Origin: JAYPAN01 sp049597955
GTDB lineage: Bacteria; Pseudomonadota; Alphaproteobacteria; RS24
Direction: 5' to 3'
Length of the DNA: 64,000 nucleotides
Assembly: GCA_049597955.1 (NCBI GenBank)
Contig: JBMYND010000003.1
Location: 128,899-192,898 of the forward strand
Position numbers and translations under genes: made by a program
The notes under the pieces: model-generated
Told to the model about the DNA's origin: nothing
Database searches by the model: none
Seen by the model: only the letters and a program-made list of their open reading frames with translations
Shown: positions 49,707-56,989 of the stretch, piece by piece
Layout of the letters: every line of letters starts with the position of its first letter
Position numbering within the stretch: position 1 is the first letter of the stretch

Positions 49707-51373
49707 CGCGATTGGCCGTGTCTTTCACCAACAGGCTGCGTCATGGTTTCGGGTCGGCGATGGTTTTGATTGACCATTATCCCAAAATAACCGCTTTGTT
49801 GGCCGGACTGGTTTTGCCCTTGGCCTTTGCGCCGCTTGGCTGGCTGCCGGTATTTTATCTCGCCCATGCCATTATGTTTCGCTTGGCCTGGCAAAACCGT
49901 CGCCAATGGCGGCGGCTGGCGCTGCTGGGCTGGTTGTTTGGCTTTGGTCAGTTTTTCACCGGCCTTTATTGGATAGGCCATGCATTTTTGGTCGAGGCGG
50001 CGCAATTTCTCTGGGCGTTGCCCTTTGCCGTCACGCTTTTGCCTGCCGGTTTGGCGTTGTTTGTGCTGCTGGCATTTGCCGCTTGGGGTTGGCTGTATGG
50101 CCGTATGGTTGAGGTGTCCGAAAATGGCGCGCCCATTGCCGCGCTTGTTTTGCTGGCCCTGTGTCTGGTTGCAGCCGACTGGTTGCGCAGCTCGATTTTG
50201 ACCGGTTTTCCCTGGAATCTGTCGGCAATGGCGCTGGCCGTGCATTTGCCCATGGCGCAAATATTGGCGCTGATTGGCCTGCATGGCACGGGGCTGCTTG
50301 CTTTGCTCAGTGCCGCGCTGGCCGCCGCCCCGCTTATTGCCGACAGGCCGGGCATAGTGTCAGGCACAGTATCAGGCACAGTATCAGGCACGGCATGGCG
50401 CATGGCCGGTTTGGGGCTGGCTCTCCCCTTTGCCGCATGGGGCTATGGTTGGGCTGTGCTGTCGCAAGCGGGGCCTGACCCGACAAACAATCCGAAAATA
50501 TTGGTCGTGCAACCCAATATCGACCAGATTGAAAAATGGCTGCCGGAAAAGCGGCTGGCCAATATCCAAAAAGTCTTCGCCGTTACCCGCGCCGGTCTGC
50601 AAGCTGCGCCCGACACGGATATTATTGTCTGGCCGGAAACCGCTTTGCCGGCGCTGATAGATGAGGGCGCGGGCTTTGGCGAGCGTTTGCGGGCCTCTTT
50701 TCCGCCCGATATTTATCTGCTGACCGGTGCCATTCGCCGCCGCCTGCCAGAGCTGCAAAGCCAAGCATTTGAGCGTTATAACAGCGCCATGTTGTTCAAC
50801 ACGCAAGGGCAGTTTTTCGGGCGGGTGGACAAGCATCATCTTGTGCCTTTTGGCGAATATCTGCCAATGCGCCCCTTGCTGGCAGCGATTGGCTTGCGCC
50901 AGCTCACCCAACAGCGCGGTGGTTACAGCAATGGCCCGGCGCATGGTCGCCTGCAAGCCGATGGCGTGCCGCAAGTCGCGCCGCTTATCTGCTATGAGGC
51001 GATTTTCCCCTATTTGTCGGCCGGTGCGCCGCGCCCGCTTTGGCTGGCCAATCTGACTAATGATGCTTGGTTCGGTCACTCTTGGGGGCCGCACCAGCAT
51101 TTGGCGCAAGCCCGTTTGCGCGCCATTGAACAGGGTCTGCCCTTGGTGCGCAGCGCCAATACCGGCATTTCGGCGATTTTTGATGCGCGCGGCAGGCTGG
51201 TTGATGGCGTGGCTTTGGGTGAGGCGGGTATTTTATCGGCGCGTCTGCCTGCGGCATTGCCCCCCACGCTTTATGCAAGGCTGGGCGACGGGCTGTTCTG
51301 GCTGCTGTTTTTCGCCCTGCTGGCCGGGGCATTTGTGGTCAGCCGTCAGCCGCCCGCGTCGCCAAAAAACTGA
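49703..51373 (+). CDS. lnt: apolipoprotein N-acyltransferase
   Basis: Lnt adds the third acyl chain to the N-terminal cysteine of lipoproteins in the inner membrane. The N-terminal half has several hydrophobic helices; the periplasmic nitrilase-like domain has the Glu-Lys-Cys triad in VWPETALPAL (about residue 312), KHHLVPFGEYLPM (about 377) and APLICYEAIFP (about 430), and ends with a membrane helix. Between helices and nitrilase domain the segment VSGT is repeated three times by a 12-bp tandem repeat. The LppC-like lipoprotein at 21302 is a possible substrate. Confidence 0.96.
   Translation: MTRLAVSFTNRLRHGFGSAMVLIDHYPKITALLAGLVLPLAFAPLGWLPVFYLAHAIMFRLAWQNRRQWRRLALLGWLFGFGQFFTGLYWIGHAFLVEAAQFLWALPFAVTLLPAGLALFVLLAFAAWGWLYGRMVEVSENGAPIAALVLLALCLVAADWLRSSILTGFPWNLSAMALAVHLPMAQILALIGLHGTGLLALLSAALAAAPLIADRPGIVSGTVSGTVSGTAWRMAGLGLALPFAAWGYGWAVLSQAGPDPTNNPKILVVQPNIDQIEKWLPEKRLANIQKVFAVTRAGLQAAPDTDIIVWPETALPALIDEGAGFGERLRASFPPDIYLLTGAIRRRLPELQSQAFERYNSAMLFNTQGQFFGRVDKHHLVPFGEYLPMRPLLAAIGLRQLTQQRGGYSNGPAHGRLQADGVPQVAPLICYEAIFPYLSAGAPRPLWLANLTNDAWFGHSWGPHQHLAQARLRAIEQGLPLVRSANTGISAIFDARGRLVDGVALGEAGILSARLPAALPPTLYARLGDGLFWLLFFALLAGAFVVSRQPPASPKN
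50360..50392 (+). repeat. 12-bp tandem repeat in lnt
   Basis: TCAGGCACAGTA occurs at 50360-50371 and 50372-50383 and continues as a partial copy to about 50392. The frame is kept and yields VSGT repeats between the membrane helices and the nitrilase domain. Confidence 0.9.
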
Positions 51374-51438
51374 TTGCACCCCCCATGCGCGTGGCCTAAT
51401 CTTGGCAAGCCGAAAGAACAAGAAGAACGGGGATGTTT

Positions 51439-51864
51439 ATGCCACGTCAGCGGAAACGCGTGCTTAACGCTTATATTGGCGCCCGCTTCAGATTGCGGCG
51501 GTTGATGCTTGGCATGAGCCAAGATGTTTTGGGTGGCAAATTGGGTCTGACATTTCAGCAAATCCAGAAATATGAAAATGGCACAAACAGCATTTCAGCC
51601 GGTCGGCTGTTTGACTTGGCGCAAGCATTGGATGTGCCGGTGCAGTATTTTTTCGACGGCGTGGACAGCCCCGAAGATGAAAATGACAATCACGGTTTGA
51701 GCGAAGACCGCAAAGAAATGGATGCCTATTTTGATTTTGTCAGCAGCGCCCCCGGCTATGAATTGAACAGCGCATTTTTGAAAATATCGGATGAAGAAGC
51801 GCGCCGCCATATTGTCGGGGTGATAAATGATTTGGCACGCCTCAAAAAGGATATAGAGACATAA
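51439..51864 (+). CDS. Xre-family transcriptional regulator
   Basis: A 141-residue protein with an N-terminal helix-turn-helix (GARFRLRRLMLGMSQDVLGGKLGLTFQQIQKYENGTN, residues 10-46) and the LAQALDVPVQYFFDGV end of the domain, followed by an acidic C-terminal region. Such regulators are common in alphaproteobacteria next to metK; the target is not known here. ATG at 51439 is preferred (GGGG six bases upstream) over ATG at 51433. The stop lies inside the loop of a 9-bp inverted repeat. Confidence 0.88.
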   Translation: MPRQRKRVLNAYIGARFRLRRLMLGMSQDVLGGKLGLTFQQIQKYENGTNSISAGRLFDLAQALDVPVQYFFDGVDSPEDENDNHGLSEDRKEMDAYFDFVSSAPGYELNSAFLKISDEEARRHIVGVINDLARLKKDIET

Positions 51865-51878
51865 AGAAATCTCTATAT
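51851..51878. promoter_or_regulatory. perfect 9-bp inverted repeat at the end of the Xre gene, upstream of metK
   Basis: ATATAGAGA (51851-51859), ten bases, then TCTCTATAT (51870-51878). It spans the Xre stop codon (51862-51864) and ends six bases before a possible metK -35 box. It is A/T-rich and has no T-run, so an operator is more likely than an intrinsic terminator. Confidence 0.5.
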
Positions 51879-51884
51879 GACCCC

Positions 51885-51914
51885 TTGACCTGATGGCCTG
51901 CCTTGCGACATAAG
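51885..51914 (+). promoter_or_regulatory. possible promoter of metK
   Basis: TTGACC (51885-51890, five of six consensus bases) is followed after 18 bases by CATAAG (51909-51914). Transcription would start about 35 bases before the metK ATG. A small dyad GGGT/ACCC lies downstream of it; I see no SAM riboswitch consensus. Confidence 0.45.
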
Positions 51915-51955
51915 ACGGGTAGCGTTGACCCGATGATTTGCAGAAAGGCAGTTTT

Positions 51956-53125
51956 ATGACCCGTCAATCTTATGTTTTTACCAGTGAGTCGGTATCCGAG
52001 GGGCATCCTGACAAAGTATGCGACCGCATTTCCGACAGTGTTCTTGATGCCTTTCTGGCGCGCCAGAGCGATGCGCGCGTGGCGGTTGAAACCCTGACCA
52101 GCACCAATCTGATTGTCATGGCCGGTGAGGTGCGCCCCGCCGATTTGGTCACGCCGGATGAAATGGAAGAGCTGGCCCGCGCCGCTGTTCGCGATATTGG
52201 CTATGAGCAGGATGGCTTTCACTGGCAACATGCCGAAGTGCAGGTGCGTGTGCATGGCCAATCGGCGCATATTGCTCAAGGCGTTGATGCTGATGGCGGC
52301 AATAAGGATGAAGGGGCGGGCGACCAAGGCATTATGTTTGGCTATGCTTGCCGCGAAACTGACCAGCTTATGCCGGCGCCGATTGCCTATTCGCATCAGA
52401 TTTTGGCCGATATGGCGGCAGCGCGCAAATCCGGTGCGGTGCAGGGTTTTGGGCCGGACAGTAAAAGCCAGGTCACGCTGGCCTATGAAAATGGCAAGCC
52501 GGTGCGCGCCACTTCAGTGGTCGTTTCAACCCAGCATGATGAGGCGCTGTCGCAATCGGATGTGCGCGAATTGGTGCGCCCTTTTGTGGAAAATGTGCTG
52601 CCGGCGGGCTGGATGTGTCCGGAAGAAGCATTTTATGTCAATCCGACCGGCAAATTTGTCATTGGCGGGCCGGATGGCGATGCCGGGCTGACCGGTCGCA
52701 AAATCATTGTTGATACTTATGGTGGGGCTGCACCGCATGGTGGCGGGGCGTTTTCCGGCAAAGACCCGACCAAGGTTGACCGCTCGGCGGCTTATGCATC
52801 GCGCTATTTAGCGAAAAATGTGGTTGCTGCCGGTCTGGCCGAGCGTTGCACCATTCAGCTTTCCTATGCGATTGGTGTCTCGCAGCCTTTGTCCATTTAT
52901 GTCGATATGCATGATACCGGCACGGTTGATGCGGCGGCATTGGAGCACGCGCTGGCGGAAGTGATGGATTTGTCGCCGCGCGGCATTCGTGAGCATCTTG
53001 GCCTGAACAAGCCGATTTATGCGCGCACCGCCGCTTACGGCCATTTTGGTCGCGCGCCCGAAGCCGATGGCGGCTTTTCATGGGAACGCACGGATTTGGC
53101 TGAGGCCATTAAGGCGGCGCTGTAA
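51956..53125 (+). CDS. metK: S-adenosylmethionine synthetase
   Basis: MetK makes S-adenosylmethionine from methionine and ATP. The 389-residue protein has FTSESVSEGHPDKVCDRISD near the N-terminus, GAGDQGIMFGYA (ATP site) near residue 122, and GGGAFSGKDPTKVDRSAAY (P-loop-like) near residue 260. ATG at 51956 with AGAAAGG about eight bases upstream is chosen over an in-frame TTG at 51938. It is followed by trmB after nine bases, a SAM-dependent enzyme and a conserved neighbour. Confidence 0.97.
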   Translation: MTRQSYVFTSESVSEGHPDKVCDRISDSVLDAFLARQSDARVAVETLTSTNLIVMAGEVRPADLVTPDEMEELARAAVRDIGYEQDGFHWQHAEVQVRVHGQSAHIAQGVDADGGNKDEGAGDQGIMFGYACRETDQLMPAPIAYSHQILADMAAARKSGAVQGFGPDSKSQVTLAYENGKPVRATSVVVSTQHDEALSQSDVRELVRPFVENVLPAGWMCPEEAFYVNPTGKFVIGGPDGDAGLTGRKIIVDTYGGAAPHGGGAFSGKDPTKVDRSAAYASRYLAKNVVAAGLAERCTIQLSYAIGVSQPLSIYVDMHDTGTVDAAALEHALAEVMDLSPRGIREHLGLNKPIYARTAAYGHFGRAPEADGGFSWERTDLAEAIKAAL

Positions 53126-53134
53126 GGCGGGCTG

Positions 53135-53842
53135 ATGGCAGATGTCCGCAATCGCCGGTTAATATACGGGCGTCGGCAGGGTCATAAACTGCATCCGCGT
53201 CAGGCTAGGCTGGTGCGCGATATGCTGCCCGCTTTGCGCCCCGATATGGCGGCACAATCTATGGCAGGCTGGTTTGGCGGCACGCATTTTGATGCTTATG
53301 CGCTCGAAATCGGCTTTGGCGGCGGCGAACATTTGGCGGCGCGAGCGCAAGAAAACCGCAAAACCGGCTTTATCGGTTGCGAGCCATTTATCAATGGCGT
53401 GGCCAAATTGCTAATCGCCATTGAAGCGGCAGGATTGGATAATGTGCGCGTGCATGGCGATGATGCGCGCGATATTCTCGCCGCCCTGCCCGATGCGGTG
53501 CTGTCTTCTGTCTATCTGCTCTATCCCGACCCATGGCCGAAATTGCGCCATCACAAGCGCCGATTTGTGAATGATGAAAATCTGCGCGCCCTGTTTCGGG
53601 TGATGCAGCCCGGCGCGATATTGCATATTGCCAGCGATATTCCCGACTATGTGAGCTGGTCGTTAATGCATCTGCGTCGCCATGGCGGTTTTGATTGGCA
53701 GGCTGAGGGCGTTGCGGATTGGGCCGCGCCCTTTCGCGGCTGGCCCGGCACACGCTATGAAGCCAAGGCGCTGGCGGCCGGGCGGGTGCCGGCCTATTTG
53801 CGCTTTACCCGCCGCGCGCAAGCGCAACCCGGCACATTGTAA
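53135..53842 (+). CDS. trmB: tRNA (guanine-N7-)-methyltransferase
   Basis: TrmB methylates G46 of tRNA. The 235-residue protein has the SAM motif ALEIGFGGGEHLAARAQ near residues 52-68, IGCEPFINGVAKLL, and the catalytic segment LYPDPWPKLRHHKRRFVN near residue 130. RYEAKALAAGR at the C-terminus is the conserved terminal motif. It lies nine bases after metK. A possible promoter and terminator-like leader for rimP begin just after its stop. Confidence 0.96.
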   Translation: MADVRNRRLIYGRRQGHKLHPRQARLVRDMLPALRPDMAAQSMAGWFGGTHFDAYALEIGFGGGEHLAARAQENRKTGFIGCEPFINGVAKLLIAIEAAGLDNVRVHGDDARDILAALPDAVLSSVYLLYPDPWPKLRHHKRRFVNDENLRALFRVMQPGAILHIASDIPDYVSWSLMHLRRHGGFDWQAEGVADWAAPFRGWPGTRYEAKALAAGRVPAYLRFTRRAQAQPGTL

Positions 53843-53849
53843 TCTTTAC

Positions 53850-53877
53850 TTGTGCATTATCGGAAAATAGCTATATT
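53850..53877 (+). promoter_or_regulatory. possible promoter of the rimP-nusA-infB operon
   Basis: TTGTGC (53850-53855) and TATATT (53872-53877) are 16 bases apart; the -10 box matches five of six consensus bases, the -35 only three. Transcription would start near 53884, giving a leader of about 115 bases before rimP. Confidence 0.45.
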
Positions 53878-53890
53878 GCAGGCAAATCAA

Positions 53891-53964
53891 TCTGCTTTTT
53901 GAAAGTGGGATGCTGGAAACGGCCCCGCTTTTTTTAGTGGGAAATTGCAGGCTCACAAAGCAGA
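53891..53964 (+). terminator. terminator-like, possibly switchable leader before rimP
   Basis: AAAGTGGG (53902-53909) can pair with CCCGCTTT (53924-53931, one G-U pair), followed by a run of seven T: an intrinsic terminator. A second AGTGGG at 53936-53941 can instead pair with the same CCCGCT (53924-53929), placing the T-run in its loop, so the two hairpins exclude each other. TCTGCTTT (53891-53898) and AAAGCAGA (53957-53964) can close an outer 8-bp helix. It may end trmB transcripts, or act as an attenuator for the operon below. Confidence 0.6.
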
Positions 53965-54000
53965 CAGGCACAGCTTCCGGTTGCAGGAGAACGGACGCAA

Positions 54001-54630
54001 ATGAATGATGCGGCACGCACAGACTGGTCTTTATGCGGGCATTTGGTGGCACCGGGCCCGGCCCGTCCGCTATTGCCGATTATTGCGCCGGTTATGCTGG
54101 AGGCCGGGTTTTTTCCGGTGCGCATCCGCATGACCGGTGAGGCAGGCAAAATGACTTTGCAAATCATGGCCGAAGATGACAACGGCGCATTGCGGATTGA
54201 AGATTGCGAGACAATTAGCCATGCGCTGTCGGCTGTGCTGGATGTGGAAAATCCGATTTCCGGTGCTTATGCGCTGGAAATATCCTCGCCCGGACTGGCG
54301 CGACCCTTGACCCGACCGGTCGATTTTGAACGCTGGGCCGGATATGAGGCCAAGCTCGAAGTCACACAAGCGATTGACGGGCAAAGACGGTTTCGCGGCA
54401 CGCTGGACGGCTATTTGGATGATGAGGCGCGGCTGGAAACCTTGTTGGACGGTTTTGACACGCCGCAAATACTCGGCTTTGCCCTCGGTCAAATCAGCGA
54501 GGCGCGCTTGGTGCCGGATGAGGCCGATTTAACCGCCAGCTTGCGGGCCGGAAAAGGGCGCAGCAAAGGCAATAATGGCAAAACTGGCAAAAGCAGCAAG
54601 GGACGCGCTGCGACACCGCGAAACGCTTAA
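54001..54630 (+). CDS. rimP: ribosome maturation factor RimP
   Basis: RimP assists 30S subunit assembly. The 209-residue protein has APVMLEAGFFPVRIRM, the conserved IEDCETISHALSAVLDVENPISGAYALEISSPGLARPLTRPVDF core (read here in parts) and a C-terminal Sm-like domain, then a Lys/Gly/Ser-rich tail of about 25 residues longer than in enteric RimP. GGAGAACGG precedes the ATG. It heads rimP-nusA-ylxR-infB-rbfA-truB, the classic order, behind a structured leader. Confidence 0.95.
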   Translation: MNDAARTDWSLCGHLVAPGPARPLLPIIAPVMLEAGFFPVRIRMTGEAGKMTLQIMAEDDNGALRIEDCETISHALSAVLDVENPISGAYALEISSPGLARPLTRPVDFERWAGYEAKLEVTQAIDGQRRFRGTLDGYLDDEARLETLLDGFDTPQILGFALGQISEARLVPDEADLTASLRAGKGRSKGNNGKTGKSSKGRAATPRNA

Positions 54631-54676
54631 TGAATTATCAGGGAAACCCGACAGGATAAGGTAACAGGAGATACCA

Positions 54677-56389
54677 ATGGCATCAGGAATCAGCGCCAAT
54701 AAGCTGGAACTTTTACAAATTGCAGACGCCGTGGCGCGCGAAAAAGGCATTGAGCTCGACATTGTGCTGGCCGCCATGTCCGACGCCATTGAGAAAGCCG
54801 CCAAGGCGCGTTATGGCATGGAAAATGACATTCGCGTCGAGATTGACCCGAAAACCGGCAATACGCGACTGTTGCGCGTGGTGGAAGTGGTCGATGTCGT
54901 CGAAAATGACGATACGCAAATTTCGCTGGCCTTGGCGCAGCGCGAAAAGCCGGACGCTCAAATTGGCGACGAAATCATTGATGAATTGCCGCCGGTTGAA
55001 TTTGGCCGGATTGCTACCCAATCGGCCAAGCAAGTGATTGTCCAGCGTGTGCGCGAAGCTGAGCGCGAGCGCCAATATGAAGAGTTCAAAGACCGCGTCG
55101 GTGAAATCATCAGCGGTGTCGTCAAGCGGGTTGAATATGGCAATGTCGTGCTTGATTTGGGCCGTGGCGAAGCTGTGGTGCGCCGCGACAATCTTATCCC
55201 GCGTGAAGTGTTCCGGCCCGGCGACCGAATTCGCGCCTTTATCCAAAATGTAAAACGCGAGCAGCGTGGCCCGCAAATTATTCTGTCGCGCACTGACCCC
55301 GATTTTATGGCTGCCCTGTTTGCCCAGGAAGTGCCGGAAGTCTATGAGGGCGTGATTGAAATTCGGGCGGTGGCGCGCGACCCGGGCAGCCGCGCCAAAA
55401 TCGCCGTTATTTCCAATGATCCCGGCATTGACCCGGTTGGTGCCTGTGTTGGTATGCGCGGCAGCCGTGTGCAGGCCGTGGTCAATGAATTGCAGGGCGA
55501 AAAAGTCGATATTATTCCGTGGTCGCCGGATGCGGCAGCTTTTATCGTGAATGGGCTGGCCCCGGCGGAAGTGACCAAAGTTGTGTTGGATGAAGATGTC
55601 GAGCGCATTGAAGTTGTTGTGCCGGATGAGCAATTGAGCCTTGCCATTGGCCGTCGCGGCCAGAATGTGCGGCTGGCTTCGCAACTGACCTGCTGGGATA
55701 TTGACATTATGACAGAAGCGCAGGAAAGCGAGCGGCGGCAGGCGGAGTTTGCCGAGCGCACGGAATTATTCATGGAAGCGTTGGATGTCGATGAAATGAT
55801 TGCCCAATTGCTGGCCTCTGAAGGCTTTGCCACAGTTGAAGAAGTGGCCTATGTGCCGGTTGAGGAAATTACCTATATTGAGGGCTTTGACGAGGAAACG
55901 GCGGAAGAAATCCAAAACCGCGCGCGCGACCATATTGACCGTGAAAATGCGGCACTGGATGAAAAACGCAAGGAAATGGGCGTGGAAGATGATTTGGCTG
56001 CCACGGCGGGTATCAGCCCGGCCATGCTTGTCCGTCTCGGTGAAAATGACATTAAGACGCTGGAAGATTTTGCCGGTTGTGTGACCGATGATTTGACCGG
56101 CTGGTTCGAGACGATTGACCGCAAGCGTGTGCGTCAGGAAGGGATTTTTGACGGCTTTGATGTCTCGCCGGAAGAGGTTGAAGACATGATTATGAATGCC
56201 CGTGTGGCAGCCGGTTGGATTACCCAAGAGGAGCTGGAAGCCCAACGCGCCGCGCAAGCCCAAGCCGAGGCAGAGGCAGAGGCAGAGGCCGAAGCCGCCG
56301 CTTTGGCTGAAGCGGCAGGTGAAACGCTTGGCGAGGACGCGCTGGCCGCGCCCGCTGCTGAGGGCGATACGGGAGTGTCGGCACTGTAA
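54677..56389 (+). CDS. nusA: transcription termination/antitermination factor NusA
   Basis: NusA binds RNA polymerase and controls pausing, termination and antitermination. The 570-residue protein has the N-terminal domain (ANKLELLQIADAVAREKGIE), an S1 domain near residues 135-200, two KH domains (GACVGMRGSRVQAV and LAIGRRGQNVRLASQL), and C-terminal acidic helix-hairpin-helix repeats (VPVEEITYIEGFDEETAEEI, ENDIKTLEDFAGC). The tail is rich in Ala-Glu, coded by a 6-bp repeat (56267-56284). The stop TAA is in the same frame as the next gene, six codons upstream of its GTG. Confidence 0.97.
   Translation: MASGISANKLELLQIADAVAREKGIELDIVLAAMSDAIEKAAKARYGMENDIRVEIDPKTGNTRLLRVVEVVDVVENDDTQISLALAQREKPDAQIGDEIIDELPPVEFGRIATQSAKQVIVQRVREAERERQYEEFKDRVGEIISGVVKRVEYGNVVLDLGRGEAVVRRDNLIPREVFRPGDRIRAFIQNVKREQRGPQIILSRTDPDFMAALFAQEVPEVYEGVIEIRAVARDPGSRAKIAVISNDPGIDPVGACVGMRGSRVQAVVNELQGEKVDIIPWSPDAAAFIVNGLAPAEVTKVVLDEDVERIEVVVPDEQLSLAIGRRGQNVRLASQLTCWDIDIMTEAQESERRQAEFAERTELFMEALDVDEMIAQLLASEGFATVEEVAYVPVEEITYIEGFDEETAEEIQNRARDHIDRENAALDEKRKEMGVEDDLAATAGISPAMLVRLGENDIKTLEDFAGCVTDDLTGWFETIDRKRVRQEGIFDGFDVSPEEVEDMIMNARVAAGWITQEELEAQRAAQAQAEAEAEAEAEAAALAEAAGETLGEDALAAPAAEGDTGVSAL
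56267..56284 (+). repeat. 6-bp tandem repeat in the nusA tail
   Basis: GAGGCA is repeated three times exactly and continues as GAGGCC; in frame it makes the Glu-Ala run of the NusA C-terminal tail. Confidence 0.9.
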
Positions 56390-56407
56390 AGTGCCGGAGC
56401 GTGTCCG

Positions 56408-56989
56408 GTGCAGCAGCAATGCCGGCAGACGGGGATGATGGCCGATGCGGCGGATATGCTGCGCTTTGTGCCGTCGCCGGAGGGCGTGTTGACGCCCGAT
56501 TTGGCCGGCAAATTGCCCGGTGAGGCGGTCTGGTTGCACAATCGGCGTTCGGTTGTGCAGGCTTTTGACGACAGCCGGGCCGCGCAGGGCGGGCGTGGCT
56601 GTTTGGCGGCGCAAGTTGACGCTTTGCTCGAGGCGCGCGCTTTGTCGCTTGTCGGGCTGGCGCGCAAGGCCGGGGCGATTGTCAGCGGCTTTGCCAAAAC
56701 CCGCGCGGTTTTGCAAAACGGGCGGGCGGAGATTTTGCTCGGTGCTTGCGATGGCGCTGAGGATGGGCGGGCCAAGCTTGCCCGACTGGCGCAGGCAACA
56801 GGCTTGCCGGTGCTGGAGCCGTTTACGGCAGCGCAATTGGGCGTGGCCATAGGGCGGTCAAATGTGATACATGCTGCACTCACCCATCAGGGTTGGGCGC
56901 ATCGTGTCGAAAATGAGGTGCGTCGGCTTGTTGTCTATCGGACAGAAGACCCCGGGCAGACACAGGTCGAAGACAGGAGTGAAGGCTGA
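56408..56989 (+). CDS. YlxR-type (DUF448) RNA-binding protein with L7Ae-like domain
   Basis: A 193-residue fusion. The first 65 residues are a diverged YlxR/DUF448 domain (QCRQTGMMADAADMLRFVPSPEGVLTPDLAGKLPGEAVWLHNRR), and residues about 75-165 are an L7Ae/ribosomal L30-like domain (LVGLARKAGAIVSGFAKTRAVL). This fusion is typical of alphaproteobacteria between nusA and infB. GTG at 56408 is the only fitting start that keeps the conserved Cys-x3-Gly of YlxR; no clear ribosome site precedes it, so coupling to nusA is likely. It shares one base with infB. In other bacteria YlxR affects transcription and RNase P. Confidence 0.88.
   Translation: MQQQCRQTGMMADAADMLRFVPSPEGVLTPDLAGKLPGEAVWLHNRRSVVQAFDDSRAAQGGRGCLAAQVDALLEARALSLVGLARKAGAIVSGFAKTRAVLQNGRAEILLGACDGAEDGRAKLARLAQATGLPVLEPFTAAQLGVAIGRSNVIHAALTHQGWAHRVENEVRRLVVYRTEDPGQTQVEDRSEG

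Noticed and set aside
51865..51955. SAM riboswitch before metK
   Set aside because: The 91-base spacer shows no match to the SAM-II or SAM/SAH consensus that I know; only small dyads are seen.
53843..54000. tRNA gene before rimP, as in enteric bacteria
   Set aside because: No cloverleaf or conserved T-loop could be found in the spacer; it is explained by a promoter and hairpins.
54713..55684. Open frame of 323 codons antisense to nusA
   Set aside because: A shadow of codon bias; no domain and no ribosome site.
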